Shown here piece after piece: positions 11,828-24,143 of a DNA stretch of 64,000 nucleotides. Each line of letters starts with the position of its first letter. Position 1 is the first letter of the stretch. Source of the stretch: Girardinichthys multiradiatus. Lineage: Eukaryota; Chordata; Actinopteri; Cyprinodontiformes; Goodeidae. The stretch lies in contig NC_061813.1 in the NCBI RefSeq assembly GCF_021462225.1, positions 19,306,442 to 19,370,441 of the forward strand, given 5' to 3'. The notes beneath the pieces are model-generated. The model was given only the letters and a program-made list of their open reading frames with translations, was not told where the DNA came from and did not search any database. The position numbers and the translations under genes are program-made.

Positions 11828-14096
11828 GAAAAGTCTACTGCCACATCTTAGCTATAAGAACCATTAGAGGTAGTGTGGTAAAAGCATGGTTGGTATAATT
11901 TCCAGGCTAGTATAATTTTAAACCCATCAATGACTCCTGGGTCCAAAGGACTCATTAAATGTAGATCTTTAAGTTCATTATTAAATATAGCTTTAAATAT
12001 TAAATTTCTGTCTGCCAGGCTTTACTTGGAAAAGCAAAACAGGCAATATAAATATTTAAATAGTGCACACAGTGCTATATCTTCATTAGATGAAACAAAA
12101 TTCTGCTGTGTGTGGGTGTATGCGTTTGCATGCTTGTGTGTGTGTGGGGGTGGGGTGGGGTGGGGTGGGCCTGAATACTTATTCTCTTTGTCAGCAAAGC
12201 AATATATTTGTATTGTATTACCAAAAGTTAGCCATCTTAGTTGTTGCTGATCTTATGCTTTTGATAACAAATTGTTAATGTTAGCCAAGTTTTCACTGTC
12301 AAAGGTTTGCAGAGCACTTTTCCTCTTATTTTGACTCCCAGTTTAGGCATGTAGGGACTGTCAATTTCTTTTGCCCTAATTTATAAGGATAGCAGCATAA
12401 TCAGTGTTTCAACGCAGTTTCTTAAAAAAAATTTAAGATGAGGCAAGAAATTATTTCCATACATGGCAAAAGAAAGTGAAAGTCTTACAGTGAATGGGCT
12501 ACATCCAATCTGTCAATAGTGAAACATGACATTGCAGAGCATTTTATTGGTATGCCTCTTTGTACACATTTTGCACCACATGACTGTATTTTGTTTTTGA
12601 TTTTAAAGCTGCAACATGCAAAATGACATGCAAATTGTTTTTGGGTCGAGTGTGAAGGCCAGTGTGTTACTGCTCACTGCTGTGGTATGTGAAATAAAGT
12701 TCCAAATGGTAAAGAACGAATGTTTTGTAAGAAGAGGTGGTATATTTATTTATTGCGGCACTCTAGTTATAGCAGGCAGCATTAAATATTTCCTTGCTTG
12801 ACTTTCATTCCAGCACAACTATTGCATAGTCAGCACCTTGCAACTTCAACTTCACATTTATTGTCTTGAAAGTTCAACATGTATAATATAATGACATTTA
12901 GCAGCAGATGTTGTCAGATGCCCTACCTGCCTGTTGGCAGACTCTAGTGTGTTTTTTTGGAGACAAGGTGGTATTGCAAAATTTCTTATTTACAAAAAAA
13001 TCAAACATTTTTATACCAATATTGACCATTAGGCAAAGAGCTTGTACAGTTTTTACAAGCACAGATTTGAAAAGAAAAATATTCACATTCGATGCAACGT
13101 TATCTATGTATTAGTATGTCTTTTCTTGCCTACAATTGCAGCAAATGTATTGCAAATAATTTTGTTTGTCACAATGAGGTTTTACGTTTAAGTTCTTTTT
13201 TATCTTCAGATCCATCAAAATACTGATATACTTTCAGTCTATCATGGTAAATGTAACATTTACACACTATAATAAACAGTTTATACTGAGCAACTTTGGT
13301 AGTAGTGAAATGAAACAGCTAAAACTGGTGATATGTATCATCTTTGAAATATATATTTTTTTTGTCACGCCCACATCTCATCTAAAAGAATAATAGGGTA
13401 ATGTTAAGAGAGATAATATTAACAGATTTATTCTGTATTTTTCAGTAGATAAAAAGAATTTTTTTAGAGGCCTATTTACTTTCAAGCTGCTTTCACACAT
13501 AGTGTAGCCAGTTGGCTCGAATATCGTAACACATGGTGTTGTGAGCCACGTCATGGCACATCGTAATTTCCTCAGTTTGGAATGGTAAGTAATATAATAA
13601 GTCTATAAGAGAAATTAAATAAAAAGGTCATTAATTTCAGACAGAATCCATAAGAAAAAAAGGTTATTTTAAAGGAAAAGAGTAGGACAAAAGTGAAATC
13701 CACTATACTATAGATTTTCTTTTTCTTTTTGTTTTTCATTGTACATTTTAGCAATTTTTAACCAGGTTGGCTCACCTGCAGCACAGCTCACAATAACTGA
13801 GAAAAACCTGCTTTTTAAAAGCACACTACCCAGCAGTGGCACAATCGGTGCAACATTCTGTGCTGAAATGATTACTTTATGTTTCCTTTACACCCTCAGG
13901 CAAAATGCCTGACATTAAATCTAGCACGAAGAATCAAATACAACAGACAAGTGATAACCGCACCAAGATGTGATAAACACTGAGTTACAAACATTTTAGT
14001 TTGCTAAAAAAAAAAGTATTTTTATGAGGACAAACAGTTTTCGAAGCACCATTTCATATTACTTTGAAAATATTGATATATGACTCACATAAAGAC
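11828..14096. other. Intronic sequence, no gene seen
   Basis: AT-rich, with the G-rich tract at 12146-12169. No coding region with a recognised domain and no repeat family recognised. Confidence 0.5.
12146..12169 (+). repeat. (GGGGT)n G-rich tract
   Basis: Five runs of three to five G separated by single T. The pattern satisfies the usual G-quadruplex motif on the plus strand. Confidence 0.85.
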
Positions 14097-14420
14097 TGTT
14101 AGGATTTATGATTATTGATCAAAAATATTTATCAAAAATTATAATTAAAAATCATAATTAGAAGAAATAAATTCTAACCAAAAATCATTTCCTACAAATA
14201 CGGATCAAAGATACACTCTGGTGGTGTGATTATTGGGCTCACAGCACTTAATAATTACCATTAATTAATTATCATTAATAATTATTAACCAAAACCACGC
14301 CAAATGTCACTGTGTTATCAACCATTTGACTGAATGGTGGGATTTGAACCTTCTCTTGACAGATAATCCCTCTTACACAAAATAAACAAAACCCCTGTCT
14401 CTTTATCTATGTGAAAATGT

Positions 14421-14785
14421 CAGTCAGTCAGTCATTTTCTACTGCTTATTCCATAGTGGATCGCAGGGGAGCTGGTGCCTATCTCCAGCAGTCTATGGGT
14501 GAGAGGCAGGGTACACCCTGGACAGATCGCCAGTCCATCGCAGGGCAACACACAAACAACCATGCACACACTCATTCATACCCCTAAGGTCAATTTAGAG
14601 TGACCAATTAACCTAACAGGCATGTCTTTGGACTGTGGGAGGAAGCCGGAGGACCTGGTGAGAACCCACACATGCACGGGGAGAACATGCAAACTCCATG
14701 CAGAAAGACCCCAGGCTGGGAATTGAACCCAGGACCTTCTTGCTGCAAGGCAACAGTGCTACCAACTGCACCACCGTGCAGCCCT
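14421..14785 (-). mobile_element. tRNA-derived SINE (V-SINE type), full length
   Basis: On the minus strand the head starts GGGCTGCACGGTGGTGCAGT, with an A box (TGGTGCAGTTGGTAGC) and a B box (GGTTCAATTCC). The central segment contains TTCCTCCCACAGTCCAAAGA, which is conserved in fish V-SINEs, and the tail ends in GACT repeats. A perfect 13-bp target duplication TATGTGAAAATGT flanks it (14408-14420 and 14786-14798). It landed inside the LTR and is therefore younger than that LTR. Confidence 0.92.
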
Positions 14786-15448
14786 TATGTGAAAATGTAT
14801 TAAACCAATACTCGCTCTTACAGTCAAACTATTCTGGTCCAACAACGGTCACCTAACTAAGCATGCACTATTCTACAAAAAGGCATATACTAATAATCAA
14901 AAATAAAATTTATGTGGCGGGTGGGTGGAGATCAAACCAGCAGTTTATGGACAAATGAGAATAACACAACAATTTGGATTAACTCCGTGTGTGTCTTTCT
15001 CAACTACGACTTTCAGCTGGTTGAACGCCCGTTAGCCACTAGCAGCTGATAGCCCCAAATCTCGAACAAAGGGTCATAAAACTCTAAGGCAGGAGCTCGG
15101 TGGAAAAACCCCAAGGCTAATAAAATGATGGAACAAACACCACCAAAAACAGTAAACTTCTCATGCGTCCAAAATGGGGAAATACGAGGAACCGTTGCAG
15201 ACGACTGAAAAACAAGGGGTCTTTTTGGACATAAAACCTCTGTGGGCCTTCACCTGGACATGGCTGGGTCTAACAGTCTTTGATCGGTTTTGAATCTTCT
15301 GATCTTCTTGTATCAGACAGATTTTCAGCTTTCAAGCTCTTCCAGAAATGCCCAGTGTGGAAGAAAAGTAAACCCGCCCGTGAGCTTCTATCCTCTAGAG
15401 ATTGCCCCGTTTACGTCGTATCTGTTCACCACGGCTGGGAAACAGCGG

Positions 15449-15470
15449 TTTTATAGCTCTGATGACGTCA
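15449..15470 (-). promoter_or_regulatory. LTR core promoter: TATAAAA with upstream CRE
   Basis: On the minus strand a palindromic TGACGTCA (15463-15470) lies just upstream of TATAAAA (15449-15455), a standard RNA polymerase II arrangement. Transcription would start near 15420 and run leftward. The second LTR copy has a weaker version of the same pair. Confidence 0.65.
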
Positions 15471-15569
15471 GCTTCGACGTCCATTGCTGCGCCGAATGCT
15501 ATGCTGCGCATGTCGAATTGTGCAGCCCAGTCGGTCTATCTGACCAAAAACGTATGACCCCAACAAGAC

Positions 15570-18500
15570 AATGACGTAATTTCAACCCTTTCAAAGACAT
15601 ATACACTCAGATTTCTGCTTACAAATAGTTTGTTAGGGTTTTTTTCTATTCATACATCATAAAACTGAAGATAAGCATTATTTTTAGTTCAAAGTGTGAT
15701 TGTATTTATCAAAATTCATAAATGTACATTTTAATGATTTCCTTTTTGTATGAGCAAGAGCGAATATTACAAGGGAAAGTACAAAATCAAGGTCCACCTA
15801 TAAAAAAAGATGCATTCCACAACAAAGAGGATAAAGACTGAGAATCAAGATGACACACAAATAAGAACATTGCAAGGATGTGATGAAAATGGGTAGAGCA
15901 TGGAATAGATAAGGGGTAAAATGAGGAGAAAGAAAGAGAAAGATCAGTCAGGTGATATTATATTAAAATCGCTCACACAGACATAGCAAGACATAAAAAT
16001 GAAACAAGAATGAGCATGTATCAGGAATGAGACACACAATTTTCTTTTCAGGGACACTATTGATAAGAGCTCATGTTCTTTGTTAGGAAGATGTTATTGG
16101 AATGATAACTATTGCAAATCTTGCTTTAATGTATCGCCTTGTCTTGGTTCACCTATATACCTTAAGCTAAAGTAAAAAGGTGCTTCTGCTTTGCTTTTTT
16201 ATGTTAATTTTCCACCCACTTGCTGAGAGTGAATTAATGCCTTAATCAGTGCTTAAGTCCTTTGAGTTTCAAAGAAGAAGAATCTAAAATATGTATAGGT
16301 TATTAATTTTGAAAAATGATATCACTCTCACACCTGCATTTTGTTCCGACAAATATGCCGTCTTTATGTGCTAGAATTAGCTGCTTACATATTGACTATG
16401 CCTATAGAGACTGGATTATTGGACTTGCTTTCTACTTCCACCAAAAATCAAAACTGCAGTCAAAATACGTTTTCTAATATGAAGGTGTGCTTTAATAATG
16501 TCACTGAGTGGAGTGATGTAATCCAATCCTCATTTTATTACAGATGATTTCCCTTTGGACTGGATCTATTTAAAGAATACATCTAAAGTTTATTTCACAT
16601 AAAAACTCATACACACGTTTTATAAACATTAATAAACAAGTTTTGCTCTATTTTTAAAATGACGTTTAAAATATACATAAGCCAGATTGTTAGACTGCAG
16701 GATAAAGTAAATTCCCATGCTGGCCTCAGCTCTTAGCTTTTTGCTGCTGTCCCCTCTGCGTTTTCCGCAGCCCCATGCTGTTGCAGCTTCTGCTTTCACT
16801 GTAGTTGGCAGAACCTGGCCATCACTATGACAGATCACTGCTATTACCACATGTTCTCCATTACTAGAGAACAGCAGGACTGCTAGGACTACACATTCAC
16901 CGAAACAAGCTTTGCAGCTATCACCACTTTCAGTTGGCTTCAATAGATTTTGTACACCCCAGCTCTTACACTAACTGTAAATCTTAACCATCATCAGTTC
17001 ATGGGATACCATACCTTTAACATAAAACAAAGTCAAACCTTACCTTGTACAAAGATCCATGTTTTGTATTCGGTATGGGTACAGATATTGACAAGGGCAG
17101 TCATATTACCAGAAAAGTCCAACAAAAACAACAGAATCAAAGACACATGCAAATTTAAACACAAAAAAAAAAAATGAATGCAGTGTCCCTCATACATATT
17201 CATTGTCTTGATATTTTCCTAAAATTCTGCATGTTTAAAAACCGATTCAGTTACAGTCTAGCAAATTAAATGTAAATTATAGCACATGCACAGACACAAC
17301 ATCATGTCGACATAGTGGTTAAAAGTATATAGTCACAGAAGGTATATCATAATTGTCCATAGATGTAAAAATCAGCATTGATGCACAGCTGTCAATATGT
17401 TGATAATTTATAAAGGTAGAGTTGGCTGGAGTGCTACGATAGAGGCCAGAAATCAGAAATGTTTTTCTGAGTGACAAAGAGAGAAAGCCGCAAAGGAAAC
17501 AAAACAAATAGAGCATTGATGGGAAAGATAGAACCCTGTGGCTAATACCATACTCCAGTAGATCTACTTTCAGCTTTAGAGTCTCTTTCACTTGATGTCT
17601 TACTATGAAAGAAAAAAATCAGTCTGTCAGGCTCAGTGGAGACTGTGTTGCCTCCTGATCCATCGTGTCAGGCCATTATCTGCTGAAGTCTGTACTTTTC
17701 TTGTGTGTTCTTGTGTTTTTGAAGTCTTGAAATCTGATATTTTTCTCTCCGAACGTACATTTTCCCTCTTGTAATTCTGGATAATAACCTTGGAAAAGTG
17801 GAAACAATTTATATCCATGTCTGATTGATCAATTGTATCTAAGTTTTAACAATTTTCAAACAGTTGAAGGTTCTGGTCAGAAGATCAAGATATACAGTAA
17901 ATTACATTTTGTCAATCATAAAAAAAAGCAGATACAGCATTTAGAAATTACAGATCTAAAAAAGAAAAAAGAAAAACAGATTGAGAACATAATCAGCTGT
18001 GAATGTAGACCCAGCCTAAAAAAGGCACACAAATATATATTTTTAATTGCTCCTGAGCATGTCTGAGGGGTTGGCTATAGTGAAAAGAACTGTAACCATT
18101 TATAGTGCATAGAGAAAGTGGCTGACATTGTTCTAAAAAAATACAAGTTCAAGTTGAAAAATCCACACTGGGTTAAACAATATTGATATAAACCATAATT
18201 TACAATCTAGAACACACACAGTTGGGGAAAATAAAACAACAGAATGAGATGAAAGAGCTGGGTGTTTTCTCTCAGTGAAGAGTGGCAGATGGAACAAGAG
18301 GCAGAGGATGTGGAGTCAGCATGTAATACAGCATATAAATAAAGAGGTGTGTGCTTCTCTTGTTAAAGTCTGTCCTTGCCAGGGGGTTAGATTTAACTAA
18401 ACAAATGTGTGTTAATTGTTGTGCCATGAGATAGGAAGAAAGATGATAAAAGAAACTTAGGTAGTTGATAAATTGGTTAAAAGGAAGCTTCTCTTATTAT

Positions 18501-18654
18501 TTATCGTGTGTTTAATATCAGCTTCAGTTCTGAAGACACAGTTGTACTTCTGAAGATTGTGTTTATTTAGCCTCCATAACATGCACATCATTACTTAATG
18601 ATACAGATCTTTACAGATCTGGATAACGAGCAGTTATTTCTATTTTCTAACCTT
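15570..18654. other. Intronic sequence, no gene seen
   Basis: AT-rich DNA. The 104-residue minus-strand frame at 16629-16943 has no recognised domain. A short poly-A run is at 17162-17173. No repeat family recognised. Confidence 0.5.
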
Positions 18655-18944
18655 TTTGGCCTAGTCCATCATTTTGTTCAGGGTACACCCAGCCCATCAC
18701 CAGGCAACACAGAGCTACAAATGGCAAAAAAAAAACATGCATTCACATGCTTAATCCTGGGGGCAGTTTAAAGATACCAAGAAACCTCAGATGCATATTT
18801 TTAGAATGTGGTGGGAAGCAATAGTACCCAGACAGAATCCATGCATGCCCACGAAGAACATGAAAACTCATTGCAGAAATATCCCAGGCTAGAAGCGTCT
18901 TGCTGCGAGTCAACAGTGCTACCAACTGCACCACAATGTAGCCC
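18655..18944 (-). mobile_element. Old tRNA-derived SINE, diverged copy
   Basis: Same family and orientation as the SINE at 14421-14785. Shared landmarks are CAACAGTGCTACCAACTGCA near the head, GGTGGGAAGCA from the central segment and CAGGGTACACCCAGCCCATC near the tail. It is much more diverged and has internal indels. Confidence 0.8.
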
Positions 18945-19490
18945 TTTTTTTGAAACGTCCCAAGGGATATTGCTTTTCTCCTTATGTGGGGTTGTGAGTA
19001 TTTATGAATGCTTATTGTTTTTGTTAGCATCATTCTAGAGTGTGGAAGAGTTTTTCATGCCTACGTCATCACATCAAACAGCTCAAACCTCATAATGAAA
19101 CTTGACATGGATGTTTAAATGAAATATTACTATGTGACATTTTCTTAAGCACAAAAAATGAAAAACCTTGTTGAAGCCCAGATTTTTATGCAGACTGGTT
19201 GTTACCAGTGATGTTTGGCAACTAAAAAATTATTATTCATTTATGATCATCGGGGTCCAACTTGGTTTACATTGGATCCCTGTCAGAAATTCAATTTTGA
19301 TGAGGGTCAGAATTTTTTTTAAGTATTTTTTAGGCATTAGTGGCCTTTAATTAATTTTTTTAAGTACACTGACAGGAAATAGGGGGGGGAGAGAGCAGGA
19401 AAGGGAATGCAGAAAATGTCAACAGGCGAGGAACCCATGAGAGCCTGGATGGCCTCCGTACATGGGTCATTGTTGTGTCCTGCCTGTAAA
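18945..19490. other. Intronic sequence, no gene seen
   Basis: No recognised gene or repeat. A poly-G run lies at 19382-19389. Confidence 0.5.
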
Positions 19491-20176
19491 GCTAAGTTCA
19501 CACAACAGGCAAATTTGGCCCAAATCCGACTTTTTTTTTTTTTAATGGCAGTCTGAATGGCCCAATTTTTTCAACTCCAAAAAAATTGAATTGTCCCACT
19601 TTCATATGTGGTACTAAATTAGATATGTATCAAATGGTTTTTAAAGCATCTGCAGTCTGAACAATCATGTTGCAGTTGATCCAACTTTTACGTCAATGTC
19701 CTGGCTCAGACTACACATCCACACAGACTTCTATACAGAAGAAGCAGTGACTACTTTATGAAAGGCCGTTGTTAATAGTTGTGCGTGTGTAACAGTTGGA
19801 TCAGAAATGTCTCAAGGTCCCTCATACTCCTTTTAAGTCCCAAGGAGATTGCTCCTTACAGGCTGTTGCACCGAGGTTCTGGAATGGTCTCCTGTTCCCA
19901 TTACATTCCCTTGACTGTGTTGATGTTTTCAAGAGCAAACTTAAGACCCACTTGTTTCTCCAACCATTTTAATTACAGTGACAGGGTTGTATGACCTCCG
20001 TTTATTTTTTGTATTTTATGTGTACTTTCTGTAAAGCACTTTGTGACCCCCTTGTCTGTGAATGGTGCTATATAAATAAACTTACTTACTTAGTTTGAAC
20101 CATAACGCAAAAAAATGGGATTTCAGCAAAAAATCGGAATTAAGCATCAAGACCTGATTTGTGAACGTAGCCTTAG
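19491..20176. mobile_element. Small non-autonomous TIR transposon, interrupted
   Basis: The left end GCTAAGTTCACACAACAGGC mirrors the right end, which read inward is CTAAGGCTACGTTCACAAAT then CAGG. Inside the left end are ATCCGAC and TTTCATATGTGGT blocks typical of a common fish element that repeats ATCCGA motifs. It resembles known hAT-like non-autonomous elements, but target duplications are not clear. An L2 tail occupies about 19800-20092. Confidence 0.6.
19800..20092 (+). mobile_element. L2-clade LINE 3' end
   Basis: Translation of 19862-19970 gives a stretch with RFWNGLL and FKSKLKTHLF followed by a stop, the usual C-terminus of L2/CR1-type ORF2 proteins. After the stop come GTAAAGCACTTTGTGACC and ATATAAATAAA, the typical L2 tail, then repeats of ACTT. 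It is 5'-truncated, as most LINE copies are, and sits inside the TIR element. Confidence 0.82.
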
Positions 20177-22249
20177 AATCTCAATAAAACACATTAAAGA
20201 TTGTGGCTGCAACATAACAAGAGTTTAAGAGAGCACTGTGATAGTCTTTCATAATCTTAAAATGTTTTGTCTTTAGTAAACTGAATACCAGAAAATGCAC
20301 CATAATCTATTTCACACACCAGGAGAAAGAATAGATGAAGTGTGGTTTTGTTGTCCTCCATGATATAACAGATACCACACCTATCTGTAATAGAAAAAAG
20401 TCATATAGGCAAAAAGCTCCCACAACATTATTATGACACCTTAGAAAGACTGACAAAGTTACTTCTGCTCTCTCACAACGCCCTCTCAATTTGAAGATTC
20501 AATCCCCACTTGATCCAATCCTGCTGGATGTTGTAAAGTAATGCGTAACAGCACCTTTTCTTCATCTGGATTCTGCACAAGGCTCAGTCATTCTCACACA
20601 CTCAGAGATGCACAGCAGCACACACTCAATACACACACACATCCCCACAAAGAAAAGGATCTTGCTTTCAGTCAACACTCTGACTGTGCTCACAAGTGCA
20701 GAGTCAACTGTTTTATCCACACTGCCGATGGGAACAGCTTTGCATCTTCTTCTGTCACACTGACACAACAAGAGAAATTCTCTGAAAAATGCGAAGCCAG
20801 AGGGATTGAAAGAAACAGAGAAAAGTACAGACATGGAGAGTGAAATAAAACAGAAAATTGGATGGAACAGGTAGAAACCCAACTCTAACTATAACTCTTT
20901 TTGATGTCCATCATTTTTTTTCATCTGTCTTTAAAGTTAATGAAGAGTTATTTATGTGGAAAATATAGATACTTAAAAACAAACTGATACTTCTATTAAA
21001 TCATAGCCACAGTCATAAAACAAATTTCCCTAACTATCCCAAACCATTCTGTGCTATTTGTAACTTGAGCATTAATAGTCACATTAACTCTTATATATTC
21101 TTGCTGTGAAACTCAACTTTGCCAATAATGAAAGCACTAGAGTCCAAATCTTTTGTGAAACAGATCAGGCAGTGACACCAGTTCTACATAAAATGTATTA
21201 GATGGCTGCATCAGTGGAGCTGTTTCAAAGCGATAAGGTGCATGTGATTTATTTGAGTTTATAAAACATGTTCTTATGTGGGTGAAAGTGTGTATGAACA
21301 TTTGCTTTGATCTAAATTTTTTTCTCTTAATTTATTATTTCTATGCCTCGTTATGGACTCCCATGTGTGCGTGCACATGCTCGTGCTGATGCATGTTGCA
21401 GTAATAGAAGTTGTCCTACAGCACACAGTCTGGTGTTTGCAGCCGGAAAGCTGTCATAAACAATCTGCTGCGGCGTCAGTTATACAGGAAGCGTGGGAGA
21501 ATTGGGTACTCTGCAGGCTACGACCAACCCCACAGACTCTAAATAGACAAACCCATCTGCCAAATGCAATGATATCAAAATGAGCAATGGAGATCACTTA
21601 TGACATTGTAATAGTTCTGAAACAACAGGTTGGCAACAACTTGAATGACAGTAGCCAGGGACTCTGGGATGTATTGTGCTTTGATTCTGTTTGAAGCAGA
21701 AGTCTATTATCCTACACTGTGATACCACTGGTTCGTTCCTGCAGGAAATGAAGCTGTTCAGGTTCAAATAATTTCACACATAAATCTGATGGGGTTGATG
21801 TAATATGTGGTGGAAATAGTCTCAAGGATTTAAGCCAGAATATAATTTTACCTGGGACAAATTTAGCATATCTCGGTTAGGCCCAAATTATTTGTATCTT
21901 TCTCAGATTTAGGCCCACTGTAATCTTTTAATTTTACCAACATGTTTCTATTGACTAAAAGTAATATTAATGTTTGAATCTGTGGAGGGAGCTAAAGATT
22001 AGAGTGATGACAAAGTGGCCTTCCAACCTTATAGACTCAGCACCAGAGACAAATCATCAAAATATCAGTGGGAACATGCAAAGATCTGAACAGCAATTAA
22101 AAGTAGGGTTTTGTTGCAGTAATGCCAATAAAGATTTGTTCCAACTGAATATTTGAACACATTTTTGTGAAATGTAATTTAAAAGTGAAAACTGATTTTT
22201 ATAAGGTTTTATTTTGTGGAGATGCTCATTTCCTGTCAGAAACCACCAT
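20177..22249. other. Intronic sequence, no gene seen
   Basis: No coding region with a recognised domain. A short ACAC run is at 20629-20640. No repeat family recognised. Confidence 0.5.
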
Positions 22250-22941
22250 TCAATTCAATTCAGTTTTATTTATGTAGCACCAATTCACAACACGTCATCT
22301 CAAGGCACTTCACAAAGGGTTTGTAATGGAGCCGGGTTGTTGGGGAGGTTAGAACAAACTACTGAGTGTTAGAGTTTGGCCATTTTAGAATGGGCTATGT
22401 GTAGGGGTACTAAGTAAAATAATAAACTGATAAAGTTTGTCCATGTAAAGCCCACTGGTGGCCATTGTTATACTAAAAACCACAAGGATCGGGATCTCTG
22501 TCAGACTCTGTCAGACTGATTATAACCATTGGAAAAGAGAAGGGGTCGCACAGGTATCAGAAATGGAGGGTGTGTTTGCACCTTAACCATAACCGAGCCG
22601 GTTTAGGCTAAACCTGACTCCCTCTTACTCCATCCAACAGGGAGGGAGGAAGGCAGAGGTAAAAATAATTGGAGGGTGTTGTTTCCTGTTGCATTGTGTA
22701 AAAGATGGGTAAATTTAAAATGGGCTTAGTCAATTCAGTCAAATCATATAGATTTCAAGTCAGGCACATACATTCCAATTAATCCTAACCATTGAACAGT
22801 GCAGTCAGATTCAGTTATTTATTCAAATTGGATAAAAAGTTTTTCTATCTAACGAAACCCAGCAGATTGCATCGAGTCAGCGACCCGCAGCAGTCACTCC
22901 TCCTGGATGAGCATGTAGAGACAGTGGACAGTCACTGGCTA
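22250..22941 (+). repeat. Teleost interspersed repeat (AATTCAATTCA head), long form
   Basis: Starts CAATTCAATTCAGTTTTATT, continues CCAATTCACAACACGTC and includes TACATTCCAATTAATCCTAA and GATGAGCATGTAGAGACAGT. The same blocks occur at 29211-29606. This copy carries about 436 bp (22321-22756) that the other lacks. It ends abruptly where the TGTCA element begins. I recognise it as a widespread fish repeat but do not assign a class. Confidence 0.7.
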
Positions 22942-23330
22942 TCACGTTCTTGGTTTGGATCGGACCAAAGTGCAGATAAGAGCATGGCAGCCGCATGATG
23001 AGAGGAAGACTTTTCTTTAATTAAAGGTCTCCAAAACATAACAGTACAAACATGAGTCGAGCCAAAAACTTACATGTGTACATAGTTCTGTAACGTAACA
23101 AAACTGAGCATAAACAAGGGTAGTGAACGAGGAATAGTGACGGAGGAACCAGCGGGGAACAAAGAACACAGACCAACTGATATACAGGGAGAAAACAAAG
23201 GCAGGTAATCACAGGAACTAAAAACAGGTGTGGCAAGGAGACATGGAGGCATAAGGGACAGGTGGAACTAATTAACAATAAAGGAAACCATAGACCTAAG
23301 AACGGTTAATACAAAAACACAAGCCCATTT
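22942..23330 (-). mobile_element. TGTCA-ended non-autonomous element, copy 5
   Basis: The left end is ATCACGTTCTTGG, followed by CGGACCAAAGTGCAGATAAG, the family block. An ATTAAA lies near 23020 and a TATATCA box near 23179-23185 on the minus strand, about 240 bp from the end. It abuts the preceding repeat. The right end is not sharp. Confidence 0.6.
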
Positions 23331-24143
23331 CAAAATTTTATATTTAGAAGCATGCAAACTATGATACCAAACTACAACATTTTAAAAAGCCACATGTTTG
23401 CAAAGTGCTATTTTGTTTGACACTATTCAGCTCTCTATAGAATGTAGCATATTAAAGTGAGATTGAAATCAAAATTTCCCTTTTTGCTACACACTTTTAG
23501 GTCTTAAATAATGAAAGAAAAAACAGCTGTTTAGTTTCAGTTTCTCTATACCTTAGACATTCCAGTGACTCCTCTAATTAGGTACTTTATTAAATGAATC
23601 CCCGAAGTGAGGATACTTTTCAGGTATCACAAACTGGGTCTTTGCTGTCATTTTTCATTGATTATAAGTTAAAGGAATCCTGATGTCACCTTTAGATTGC
23701 CATAGATCATTTTTCACTTTGCCAAAGAAGAAGCAATCAAAATGCCGCTGGTCCTTCACTCAATAGATTTTCTCTTTCATTACACACATCAGCTTCACAG
23801 GTTGTTGTTAGTTATTTGTTACTGATTTTTTGCTCTTGTTTGTATTAATAGTTTTAGGTTTGAGGGTTGGTAATTGGCTAAGAGACAATTTAGGATAGTA
23901 CTGCTGTAAAATAAATATTTTAGCTCTGGTTACTACAAATATTTTTGAAACTAGTGTATTCCATTTGTTTTAACTCCCAGGGATGTCAATTTGATGGTTT
24001 TGAAAGTTTGACATGCCATAACTGGTTTATTAAAACTCTTATCTTCCTGGCATCCTGACTTTTTCTGAACCTGTGTCTTGTGTGTTCCTATGTCTCTATT
24101 TTAAAAAAATAACAAAGTAAATAAAAGATCTAAGTATTTCTAC
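23331..24143. other. Intronic sequence, no gene seen
   Basis: AT-rich, no recognised gene or repeat. Confidence 0.5.

Larger units (their letters stand above)
14097..15565 (-). mobile_element. Probable solo LTR, copy 1 (interrupted by a SINE)
   Basis: Read on the minus strand it begins TGTTGGGGTC and ends TCCTAACA, that is TG...CA with short inverted ends, flanked by a perfect 4-bp AGAC duplication (14093-14096 and 15566-15569). A CRE-type TGACGTCA and a TATAAAA box lie in the promoter position. Without the SINE and its duplicated target it is about 1.09 kb. A related copy lies at 48909-52416. No internal gag/pol sequence is present, so it looks like a recombination remnant of a retrotransposon or endogenous retrovirus; which of the two cannot be told. 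Confidence 0.78.

Noticed and set aside
14421..14785. tRNA gene (A and B boxes present)
   Set aside because: The tRNA-like head lacks a foldable acceptor stem and is followed by the SINE body and tail, so it is a SINE promoter.
16629..16943. 104-residue minus-strand frame
   Set aside because: No domain, signal or repeat pattern and no splice context; a chance frame in intron DNA.
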